From Candidatus Segetimicrobium genomatis (GTDB lineage Bacteria > Sysuimicrobiota > Sysuimicrobiia > Sysuimicrobiales > Segetimicrobiaceae), in the NCBI GenBank assembly GCA_005882445.1, contig VBAN01000212.1, forward strand, positions 1-6,680: a stretch of DNA of 6,680 nucleotides. The letters are read 5' to 3'. The position numbers and the translations under genes were made by a program. Positions 1 to 5,933 of the stretch are shown one piece after another. The notes below the pieces were generated by a model that saw only the letters and a program-made list of their open reading frames with translations, did not search any database and was not told the DNA's origin. Position 1 is the stretch's first letter; each line of letters starts with the position of its first letter.

Positions 1-2
1 AG

Positions 3-98
3 TTGGCTAAGCGTCTGCAACACGCCGGAAGAGGTATCCCGGCGCCCCAGCGCGTATTCGTCCCGGGTCTATACGGCGGTCCCGAGGAGGCCTCATGA
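3..98 (+). CDS. C-terminal fragment of an unrecognised upstream gene
   Basis: This frame is open from the window edge and ends at a TGA (96-98) that overlaps the dppA start as ATGA. The visible 31 residues run LAKRLQHAGRG, then IPAPQRVFVPGLYGGPEEAS, and I do not recognise a family from them. The reason for calling it is the four-base stop/start overlap, which is the usual sign of translational coupling and recurs at the nfeD/slipin junction. Another frame is also open across this stretch, but it continues into the dppA coding region and looks like a shadow. If the call is right, dppA is an internal gene of an operon that begins outside the window. No function is proposed. Confidence 0.5.
   Translation: MAKRLQHAGRGIPAPQRVFVPGLYGGPEEAS
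84..90 (+). promoter_or_regulatory. Ribosome binding site of dppA
   Basis: GAGGAGG lies four bases before the ATG at 95. It is a near-perfect Shine-Dalgarno sequence and fixes the dppA start. It sits inside the end of the upstream reading frame, as expected for coupled genes. No promoter was recognised in bases 1-94. Confidence 0.75.
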
Positions 99-916
99 AG
101 GTCTTCATCTCAGCGGACATGGAAGGCACGGCGGGTGTGACGGACTGGGACCAGGTGATGCCGGACAAGCCGGACTACGCGCGGTTCCGGCGGCTGATGA
201 CCGAGGAGGTCAACGCGGCGATCCTCGGCGCGCTCGAGGGCGGCGCCAAGGAGATCGTGGTCAATGATTCTCACAACACGATGCGCAACCTCCTCATCGA
301 GGAGCTGCACCCCCAGGCCCAGCTCATCAGCGGCAGCCCCAAGCCGCGCAGCATGATGCAGGGGATCGACAACACCTTCGACGCGGTCTTAATCACCGGC
401 TACCATGCGTCGGCGGGGACGCAGGATGGGATCCTCGATCACACCTACAGCAGCGCATCGGTCCGCCAGATCAAGCTGGGGAACCTGATCGTGGGCGAAG
501 CGGGCCTCAACGCCGCGCTGGCCGGGTATTTCAAGGTTCCGGTCGCCCTTGTCACCGGGGACGTCACCGCGGTGGCGCAGACGAAGAAGCTCTTGCCGCA
601 GGTGGAAGCGGTGGCGATCAAAGAGCCGATCGGCCGCCTCGCCGCCAGATCGTATCAGCCGGTCGAGGCGCGGCGGCGGATCAAGGAGGGCGCGACGCGG
701 GCGCTGAAGCGGGCCAAAGACCTCAAGCCGCTGATCCTGCCGCGCCCGCTCACGATCGAGATCGAGTGGGCGTACACGGCTATGGCCGTTCGGTGCATGC
801 TCATCCCCGGCACGACCCGGGTGCACCCCCGGACCGTGGCGTACAAGGCCCGCGACGTGGAACAGGCGTTCAGCGTGACGATGCCGTGCCTGGTGCTGGC
901 CCGGTCCACCCTGTAG
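95..916 (+). CDS. dppA: D-aminopeptidase DppA, zinc peptidase family M55
   Basis: The 273-residue protein is a cytoplasmic M55 peptidase, the family of Bacillus subtilis DppA, which removes N-terminal D-amino acids from short peptides and forms a ring-shaped homodecamer. The length matches the family. The metal and catalytic set is visible: SADMEG at the N-terminus (D8, E10), NDSH (H60), TGYHAS (H104), DHTYSS (H116) and VGEAGLN (E135), with the spacing expected from the B. subtilis enzyme. The ATG at 95 is chosen because of the GAGGAGG before it and because family members start with this M-K-hydrophobic-SADMEG strand. In Bacillus the gene sits with dipeptide transporter genes; here the downstream neighbour is a DNA ligase 46 bases away, so a role in recycling cell-wall or dietary D-peptides is inferred from the family only. 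Family assignment is firm; the exact substrate is not known. Confidence 0.93.
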   Translation: MKVFISADMEGTAGVTDWDQVMPDKPDYARFRRLMTEEVNAAILGALEGGAKEIVVNDSHNTMRNLLIEELHPQAQLISGSPKPRSMMQGIDNTFDAVLITGYHASAGTQDGILDHTYSSASVRQIKLGNLIVGEAGLNAALAGYFKVPVALVTGDVTAVAQTKKLLPQVEAVAIKEPIGRLAARSYQPVEARRRIKEGATRALKRAKDLKPLILPRPLTIEIEWAYTAMAVRCMLIPGTTRVHPRTVAYKARDVEQAFSVTMPCLVLARSTL

Positions 917-955
917 CGTCACGGCCGCGCCATTCGCGACCCTGGCCGCCGCCCT

Positions 956-962
956 GGAAGAG
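956..962 (+). promoter_or_regulatory. Possible ribosome binding site before ligase ATG 972
   Basis: GGAAGAG lies nine bases before the ATG at 972 and directly abuts the GTG at 963. It would favour ATG 972 over GTG 963. However, the same bases also encode family-conserved residues (LEEVAA) in the ligase frame, so the purine run may be coding sequence rather than a real ribosome binding site. Confidence 0.35.
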
Positions 963-2546
963 GTGGCGGCGATGTCAGGGACGCAGGCCAAGGTCGATCG
1001 GCTCGGCGGGTACCTCGCCGGCCTGGAGGAGGCGGACCTCCGGCGCGCCTGCGGCTACCTGACGGGCGCCGCGTTCCCCGCCGGCGATCCCCGCCGGCTC
1101 CAGGTCGGCTGGGTGGCGATCGCCGACGTCTTGACGGAGATCACCGGGACGACCCAGGAGGATCTCCACGGCGTCTACCTGGCGCACGGGGACCTCGGCG
1201 CCACCGCTTCCGCCCTTTTCCAAGAGCATCCGCCCGCCCCGTCCCTCTTTCCCCGCCCGCTCACCCTGGAGGCGGTGGACGGCGCCTTCGGCGCCATCGC
1301 CGCGGCCCAGGGGCCCGCGTCCCGCCGGGCCAAGCAGTCGGTGCTCCGGTCGCTCCTGCGCGATGCGGCTCCCCTCGAGGCGAAGTTCCTGGTGAAGACC
1401 TTTGGCCGGGACGCGGACGCGGTCCGGCAGGCGGCGCTGCTCGTCGCCGATCCCGGGGAGGTGGCCGTGCGGGCCCGCGCGGGCACGCTCGACGGCGTGA
1501 CGCTCACCTCCGGGTCCCCGTTTCGCTTCATGCTCGCGGGGTCGATCGCCACGCTGGACGAGGCGTTTGCCGGAGATGCGGCGCCGCTGTTGGTGGAGGA
1601 CAAGTATGACGGCATCCGGGTCCAGGTCCACCGGAACGCCGGGCGCCTCGTCATCTATTCGCGGACGCTGGACGATGTCACCCGCGCCTATCCCGAGCTC
1701 CACGTGCCGCTCGAGGGCCTCGCCCGCGACTACATCCTCGACGGAGAGATCGTCGCGTGGCGGGAGGACCGGCCGCTGCCGTTCGGCCAGCTGCAGCGGC
1801 GGCTGGGCCGGCTCACCCCGGGACCGCTGGCCCAGGAAGTCCCGGTCGTTCTGATGGCGTTCGATCTGCTCCACCTCGACGGCAGGGACCTTTTACAAGA
1901 TTCCCTGGAAGCGCGCCGGGCGGCGATGACGGGCCTGGCATGGGACGAGTCGGTCCGGCTGAGCCGGGCGGCCCCGGCGCGCACTCCCGCGGAGGCCGAA
2001 GCGCGTTTCCACGAGGCGCGGGAGGCGGGCCACGAGGGGATCGTGCTCAAGTTCCCCCAGGCCTCCTACCAGCCCGGCCGGCGGGGCCGGCTGTGGCTGA
2101 AGTGGAAGCCCGGGCTCGGCACCCTCGATGTGGTCGTGGTGGCGGCGGAGTACGGTCACGGAAAGCGCGCGCGGGTGCTTTCGGATTACACCTTTGCGGT
2201 CCGCGCCGGGCAGGGGCTGGTGACCATCGGGAAGGCCTACTCGGGGCTCACCGACGACGAGATCGCCCGCCTGACGGCGTGGTTCCTCGCCCACACCGTG
2301 GAGGATCTCGGCCGCGTGCGGATGGTCGAGCCTCGGATCGTTCTCGAGGTCGCGTTCGACAAGATCATGATGAGCGAGCGGCATACCTCGGGATTCGCCC
2401 TGCGGTTTCCGCGGATCGTGCGGCTGCGGGACGACAAGCCTCCCGAGGAGATCAACACACTCGCCGACGCGCAAGATCTCTATCGCAGGACCTCCGGGGC
2501 GTCCCCCCGCGAGCGGCGGGGAAAGGAGCGCCCTTCCGGGGCGTAG
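963..2546 (+). CDS. lig: ATP-dependent DNA ligase (LigB/archaeal ligase I type)
   Basis: The protein (527 residues from GTG 963, 524 from ATG 972) seals DNA nicks using ATP through an enzyme-AMP intermediate. Numbered from 963, the nucleotidyltransferase motifs appear in order: EDKYDGIR with adenylated K214, YSRTLDD (S233, R234), LDGEIVAW (D260, E262), MAFDLLHLDG, EGIVLK (358-363) and LWLKWKP (K380, K382). The first ~185 residues match the helical DNA-binding domain, and the region from ~390 is the OB domain ending in GFALRFPRIVRLRDD. There is no polymerase, nuclease or Ku gene alongside, so this is the stand-alone type, not a LigD. Such ligases accompany the essential NAD-dependent LigA in many bacteria and are assumed to act in repair. 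The start is uncertain: in-frame residues upstream of 963 (FATLAAALEEVAA) resemble the family N-terminus, but no ATG, GTG or TTG precedes them back to the in-frame stop at 876; an ACG lies at 921. Confidence 0.93.
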   Translation: MAAMSGTQAKVDRLGGYLAGLEEADLRRACGYLTGAAFPAGDPRRLQVGWVAIADVLTEITGTTQEDLHGVYLAHGDLGATASALFQEHPPAPSLFPRPLTLEAVDGAFGAIAAAQGPASRRAKQSVLRSLLRDAAPLEAKFLVKTFGRDADAVRQAALLVADPGEVAVRARAGTLDGVTLTSGSPFRFMLAGSIATLDEAFAGDAAPLLVEDKYDGIRVQVHRNAGRLVIYSRTLDDVTRAYPELHVPLEGLARDYILDGEIVAWREDRPLPFGQLQRRLGRLTPGPLAQEVPVVLMAFDLLHLDGRDLLQDSLEARRAAMTGLAWDESVRLSRAAPARTPAEAEARFHEAREAGHEGIVLKFPQASYQPGRRGRLWLKWKPGLGTLDVVVVAAEYGHGKRARVLSDYTFAVRAGQGLVTIGKAYSGLTDDEIARLTAWFLAHTVEDLGRVRMVEPRIVLEVAFDKIMMSERHTSGFALRFPRIVRLRDDKPPEEINTLADAQDLYRRTSGASPRERRGKERPSGA

Positions 2547-2557
2547 AACAGCACCCC

Positions 2558-3928
2558 ATGTTGCGACCGGTTCGTCCCGGCGTCGGCCTGCAGATCGCGA
2601 TGGCCGCCCTCCCGGTGGGGCTCGCGCTGTGGGCGGCATCCCTGGCCGGGGGCGCGCTCGCGGCCGCAGCCAAGGCGCCCCCGGCCGCCGCATCCCTTGT
2701 GGACGTCATCCGCCTCAACGGCGTCATCGCCCCCGCGACGGGCAGATATGTCGTGCGGGGGATCCGAGACGCGGAGCGGGACCGCGCGGAGGCGCTCCTG
2801 ATCGAGATGGACACCCCCGGCGGCCTGCTCAAGTCCATGGATGACATCACGCGGGCGATGATCAACACCGATGTGCCGACGGTGGTGTACGTCTACCCGA
2901 GCGGATCCCGCGCCGCGTCCGCCGGCGTCTTCATCACCTACGCGGCGACCATCGCGGCGATGGCGCCGACCACGCACCTGGGCGCGGCGCACCCCGTGAC
3001 GGCCGGCGGGGGAAGCCCGGGCGGCGAGGACAAGACGCTCATGACCAAGATCACAAACGACTCGGTCGCCGGGATCCGCGGACTCGCCGTCCGGCGCGGC
3101 CGGAATGCGGCCTGGGCGGAGAAGGCGGTGCGGGAGAGCGTCTCGATCACGGAGACCGAGGCATTGGCCCTCCATGTGATCGACCTCGTGGCGGTCAGTC
3201 CCCGGGACCTGCTCGCGAAGATCGACGGCCGGGAGGTCCAGACGCCGTCGGGCAAGCGCCGGCTGCACACGCGGAGCGCGCGGACGGTCGAGATCCCGAT
3301 GGATCTGACCGAGCAGTTCCTGGCGCTGCTGAGCGACCCGAACGTCGGGTTCATCCTGATGACGATGGCGATCTACGGGATCATCTTCGAGTTGAGCAAC
3401 CCGGGATCGGTCTTTCCGGGGGTGATCGGCGGGCTCGCCCTGATCCTCGCGCTGGCCTCGTTCGCCGTGCTGGAGGTCAACGTGGCCGGGCTCCTCTTGA
3501 TCGGGTTTTCGCTCATCCTGTTCATCGCCGACATCAAGGTCCCGAGTCACGGCATCCTCACCGCCGGCGGCATCGTGTCGTTCGTCATCGGCTCGCTGCT
3601 CCTCACCGAGCGCCAGGCGCCATTTCTCCGGATCAGCCTGGCCCTCATCTTTGGGATGGCCGCCCTGACCGGCGGGTTCTTTGCGTTCGCGGTCGGCGCG
3701 GGGCTCCGGGCGCAACGCCGGAAGGTGCAGACCGGCAGGGAAGGATTGGTCGGGGCCATCGGGGTGGCGCGCACCCAGTTGAGTCCGGAGGGGACGGTCT
3801 TCGTCCAGGGAGAGATCTGGAGCGCGGACAGCCTCGACGGGGTGATCGCCGCGGGCGCCCGGGTGCGGGTGGCGCGCGTCGAAGGGCTGCGCCTGCAGGT
3901 GAATCGGGAGGAGGCATCGGCATCGTGA
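2558..3928 (+). CDS. nfeD: NfeD membrane serine protease, long ClpP-domain form
   Basis: This 456-residue protein is a long-form NfeD (NfeD1b), a membrane-bound protease that partners slipins. Residues ~12-40 are a hydrophobic signal segment. Residues ~45-230 form the ClpP-like domain, with the oxyanion-loop motif MDTPGG (D85-G89), the nucleophile S121 in RAASAG, and K164 in MTKITND. K164 lies 43 residues after the serine and appears to match the Ser-Lys dyad of the Pyrococcus horikoshii homologue PH1510. Residues ~264-382 hold several hydrophobic helices, including the GIIFELSNPGSVFPG loop typical of the family. Residues ~383-456 form the soluble OB-like NfeD domain (GREGLVGAIGVART, then a G-E-IWSA strand). 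The ATG at 2558 begins 11 bases after the ligase stop and has no good ribosome binding site; the in-frame ATG at 2600 would cut the signal segment. The gene overlaps the slipin gene by four bases. The family call is firm; proteolytic activity is inferred. Confidence 0.93.
   Translation: MLRPVRPGVGLQIAMAALPVGLALWAASLAGGALAAAAKAPPAAASLVDVIRLNGVIAPATGRYVVRGIRDAERDRAEALLIEMDTPGGLLKSMDDITRAMINTDVPTVVYVYPSGSRAASAGVFITYAATIAAMAPTTHLGAAHPVTAGGGSPGGEDKTLMTKITNDSVAGIRGLAVRRGRNAAWAEKAVRESVSITETEALALHVIDLVAVSPRDLLAKIDGREVQTPSGKRRLHTRSARTVEIPMDLTEQFLALLSDPNVGFILMTMAIYGIIFELSNPGSVFPGVIGGLALILALASFAVLEVNVAGLLLIGFSLILFIADIKVPSHGILTAGGIVSFVIGSLLLTERQAPFLRISLALIFGMAALTGGFFAFAVGAGLRAQRRKVQTGREGLVGAIGVARTQLSPEGTVFVQGEIWSADSLDGVIAAGARVRVARVEGLRLQVNREEASAS
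3906..3914 (+). promoter_or_regulatory. Ribosome binding site of the slipin gene
   Basis: GGGAGGAGG lies ten bases before the GTG at 3925, inside the end of nfeD. It is the strongest Shine-Dalgarno match in the second half of the window and supports the GTG start, whose GTGA overlaps the nfeD stop. Confidence 0.7.
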
Positions 3929-4704
3929 GCATCTACGGCCTGCTGGGCCCGCTGATCGTCATCGCCCTGGTCATCGGGTTCTCCCTGTTCTCATCCATCG
4001 TCAAGGTCGCCCGGGAATACGAGCGGGGCGTCATCTTCCGCCTCGGCCGCCTGGTGCGGGCGAAGGGACCGGGGCTGATCTGGCTGATCCCGATGGTGGA
4101 TCGCATGGTCAGGATCGACCTCCGCGTCGTCACCCTGGATGTGCCGCGCCAGGAGATGATGACCAAGGACAACGTCCCGGTGACCGTCGATGCCGTGGTC
4201 TACTTCCGGGTCGTCAATCCGGAGGACGCGGTCGTCAAGGTCGAAAACTTCCAACGGGCCACGTATTTGGTCGCCCAGACCACCCTGCGCAGCATCCTCG
4301 GCCAGCACGAGCTCGATGAGCTCCTGAGCCAGCGGGACCGCATCAACCTGCAACTCCAGCAGGTGATCGACGAGACGACCGAGCCCTGGGGGATCAAGGT
4401 CGCCCTCGTCGAGGTGTGGGACGTGATCCTGCCGGACACCATGAAGCGGGCGATGGCGAGACAGGCCGAGACGGAGCGGGAACGCCGGGCCAAGGTGATC
4501 AACGCCGAGGGCGAGTTCCAGGCCGCGGAGCGCCTCGTGCAGGCCGCGGAGAAGATCTCGGTCCAGCCGGTGGCGCTGCAGCTTCGCTACCTGCAGGCGC
4601 TGGCCGAGATCGCGACCGAGCACAACTCGACCACGATCTTTCCGATCCCCATCGACATCATCACCCCCTTCCTCAAGAAGGCGATGGAAGACCGGAGCAA
4701 GTAA
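3925..4704 (+). CDS. Slipin (stomatin-like SPFH/band 7 membrane protein)
   Basis: The 259-residue protein is a slipin of the SPFH superfamily, which assembles as a membrane scaffold. Residues ~4-26 form one N-terminal hydrophobic helix. The SPFH domain follows, opening with EYERGVIFRLGRL and continuing through PMVDRMVRIDLR, DVPRQEMMTKDNVPV and TTLRSILGQHELDELLSQRD. Residues ~165-215 are charged and alanine-rich (AMARQAETERERRAKVINAE), typical of the coiled-coil part. The tail has the conserved hydrophobic stretch TTIFPIPIDIITPFL (236-250). In Pyrococcus the NfeD homologue PH1510 cleaves the hydrophobic tail of the partner stomatin PH1511; the same gene pair and order occur here with a four-base GTGA overlap, so a protease/scaffold unit is the natural inference. 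Start GTG 3925 is supported by GGGAGGAGG ten bases upstream. The length is normal for the family, with no sign of disruption. Confidence 0.95.
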   Translation: MSIYGLLGPLIVIALVIGFSLFSSIVKVAREYERGVIFRLGRLVRAKGPGLIWLIPMVDRMVRIDLRVVTLDVPRQEMMTKDNVPVTVDAVVYFRVVNPEDAVVKVENFQRATYLVAQTTLRSILGQHELDELLSQRDRINLQLQQVIDETTEPWGIKVALVEVWDVILPDTMKRAMARQAETERERRAKVINAEGEFQAAERLVQAAEKISVQPVALQLRYLQALAEIATEHNSTTIFPIPIDIITPFLKKAMEDRSK

Positions 4705-4706
4705 CG
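4694..4706 (+). promoter_or_regulatory. GGAG and TAACG overlap defining the tsaE start
   Basis: GGAG (4694-4697) is followed six bases later by ACG (4704-4706), and the slipin stop TAA (4702-4704) shares one base with that ACG. This is the layout of a TAATG coupled stop/start, except that the ATG reads ACG. It is the best candidate for tsaE initiation. Confidence 0.5.
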
Positions 4707-5222
4707 GCCGGCCCCTCGTTCGCGATTTGCACGCGCACGGCCGAGGAGACCCGATCGCTGGGCGAGGCGCTCGGCGGCGCACTCCGGCGCGCGGCGGACT
4801 CGGGTGCGGGACCGGGGGCGGGACCGGCGGCGGCCCTCGGGCTGGCCGGCCCGCCGGGATCGGGGAAGACCTGCTTCGTGCAGGGGCTCGCCCGCGGCCT
4901 CGGGGTGTCCGGCGCCGTGCGCAGCCCCACGTTCACCCTCATCCACGAGCACAGGGGGCCGGTGCCGCTCTATCACGTGGATCTCTACCGGCTCGAGGCG
5001 TCGGACGTTGAGGGGCTCGGCCTCGAGGAGATCCTCGACGCGGCCGGGGTCGTCGCGATCGAGTGGGCGGATCGGGCGCCCGGGGCGCTCCCGCCCGAGC
5101 GCCTCCTGATCGAGTTCGAGTTCGGCCCGGGGGAATCCGAGCGGTGCCTCCGGTTCATCCCCCACGGGCCCCTGTCCGAGCGGTGTGTGGCGGCCCTTCG
5201 CGCATGCGCATCCTCGCGATAG
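4704..5222 (+). CDS. tsaE: TsaE, ATPase of the tRNA t6A synthesis complex
   Basis: TsaE is the small cytoplasmic P-loop ATPase that binds the TsaB-TsaD dimer and is needed for turnover in making N6-threonylcarbamoyladenosine on tRNA. From the proposed ACG start the protein has 172 residues, near the usual 150-160. It shows TRTAEETRSLGEAL (the N-terminal helix), Walker A GPPGSGKT (49-56), VRSPTFTLIHEH (the switch region), YHVDLYRL, and VVAIEWADRA; all are family hallmarks. An alanine/glycine/proline-rich stretch, AGPGAGPA, precedes the P-loop and comes from a 12-base tandem repeat. There is no ATG, GTG or TTG in frame between 4416, far inside the slipin gene, and 4878, just past Walker A. The start is therefore set at ACG 4704, which overlaps the slipin stop and has GGAG before it; ATT 4725 is a weaker alternative. 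The 3' end overlaps tsaB by 19 bases. Function is firm; the start codon is the uncertain part. Confidence 0.88.
   Translation, partial: TAGPSFAICTRTAEETRSLGEALGGALRRAADSGAGPGAGPAAALGLAGPPGSGKTCFVQGLARGLGVSGAVRSPTFTLIHEHRGPVPLYHVDLYRLEASDVEGLGLEEILDAAGVVAIEWADRAPGALPPERLLIEFEFGPGESERCLRFIPHGPLSERCVAALRACASSR
4805..4828 (+). repeat. Two-copy 12-base tandem repeat inside tsaE
   Basis: Two adjacent 12-base units share the core GCGGGACCGG (4806-4815 and 4818-4827). In the tsaE frame they encode AGPG then AGPA, a flexible insert just before the strand leading to the P-loop. The repeat keeps the frame and probably arose by local duplication in GC-rich DNA; no regulatory role is implied. Confidence 0.6.
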
Positions 5223-5932
5223 AGACGGCCACCCCCGTGGCCAGCGTCGCGATCGTGGACGGCTCCGGCGTCCTCGCGGAAGCCATGCTGCGCTCCCCGA
5301 TGCGCCATCTCGAAGGGCTGCTCGTGACGACGGACGAACTGCTCGGCGGGCTCGGCGTGGGGGCTGCCGCGATCGAAGGGCTCGCGGTGAGCTGCGGTCC
5401 CGGGGGATTCACCGGCCTGCGCATCGGCATCGCGACCGCCGCGGCCTGGGCCAACGCGCGGTCGGTCCCGGTCCTTGGCGTCGACACCCTCGAAGCGCTG
5501 GCGTGTGTCCCGGGCGCAGACGGGCTCGTCCTGCCCGTGCTCGATGCCCACCGCGGCGAGGTGGCGGGCGCGCTCTATCGCATCGACGTGCGCCGCGCCT
5601 TGCGCGACGGCCGCGCGGAGCGCCTGCTTCCCCCGATGGTCGCGCTCCCCGAGGCGCTCGGCGCCGAAGTCGCGGCCCACCCCGGCCCCCTGCTGATGGT
5701 CGGGGACGGCCTGGTGCGGTACGGCGCACGGCTCCGGGCCGCGCTGGGCGTCCGCGCCACGGACGCGGGGCACGATCTCCACCCCCGCGCATCGATGGTG
5801 GGGCTCCTGGCCCTCCCGCGGCTCGCCCGCGGTGAGCGGACGGAGCCGGGGATGCTGCTGCCGGTGTACGGCCGCCGCCCGGTGGCGTGGCCGAGGCAGG
5901 AAACGCCCGGGAATCGGGGGAATCCACCCTGA
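5204..5932 (+). CDS. tsaB: TsaB, scaffold subunit of tRNA t6A synthesis complex
   Basis: TsaB is a catalytically silent relative of TsaD that dimerises with it and holds the t6A-forming complex together. The 242-residue protein has the expected length. It opens with MRILAIETATPVASVAI, the ASKHA-fold first strand, followed by the helix around MRHLEGLLVTTDELL and the family signature VSCGPGGFTGLRIGIATA at about residues 64-81. VPVLGVDTLEALA and LPVLDAHRGEVAGALY follow, as in other TsaB proteins. The C-terminus ends PVYGRRP where many homologues have a YLRR-type motif, and then a short proline-rich tail. ATG 5204 was chosen because the protein then begins exactly at the conserved strand; no strong ribosome binding site precedes it. 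The 19-base overlap with tsaE suggests translation by coupling. A longer start inside tsaE would add sequence unlike the family. Confidence 0.94.
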   Translation: MRILAIETATPVASVAIVDGSGVLAEAMLRSPMRHLEGLLVTTDELLGGLGVGAAAIEGLAVSCGPGGFTGLRIGIATAAAWANARSVPVLGVDTLEALACVPGADGLVLPVLDAHRGEVAGALYRIDVRRALRDGRAERLLPPMVALPEALGAEVAAHPGPLLMVGDGLVRYGARLRAALGVRATDAGHDLHPRASMVGLLALPRLARGERTEPGMLLPVYGRRPVAWPRQETPGNRGNPP

Positions 5933-5933
5933 G

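Noticed and set aside
389..1874. Long minus-strand open frames opposite dppA and the ligase (389-991 and 975-1874)
   Set aside because: Low-complexity, Arg/Gly/Asp-rich products with no recognisable fold; explained by high GC at third codon positions of the + strand genes.
2505..2521. A hairpin CCCCGC-gagcg-GCGGGG near the ligase 3' end, considered as a terminator
   Set aside because: It lies inside the ligase coding region, has a six-base stem and is followed by AAAGGAGC rather than a run of T.
1757..2557. A possible 267-residue N-terminal extension of NfeD overlapping the ligase
   Set aside because: The frame is open only as a GC-rich shadow of the ligase; the extension is Gly/Pro/Arg-rich, and NfeD proteins begin with a signal segment, which fits ATG 2558.
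3077..3079. Loss of the NfeD catalytic lysine (R174 in GIRGLA)
   Set aside because: Counting from the serine, the lysine of the archaeal dyad matches K164 in MTKITND, so the dyad looks intact and R174 is not the relevant residue.
2480..3715. A 411-codon open frame on the minus strand opposite nfeD
   Set aside because: The translation is rich in R, D, H and P with no domain, as expected from reading GC-rich coding DNA backwards; nfeD on the + strand has clear motifs throughout.
4416..4703. GTG 4416 as the tsaE start
   Set aside because: It would add 96 residues lying entirely within the slipin gene, with shadow-like composition and no counterpart in TsaE proteins.
5832..5933. A GTG at 5832 as a longer rimI start
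   Set aside because: The 34 extra residues overlap tsaB, are Arg/Gly-rich and unlike RimI; the family sequence starts just after ATG 5934.
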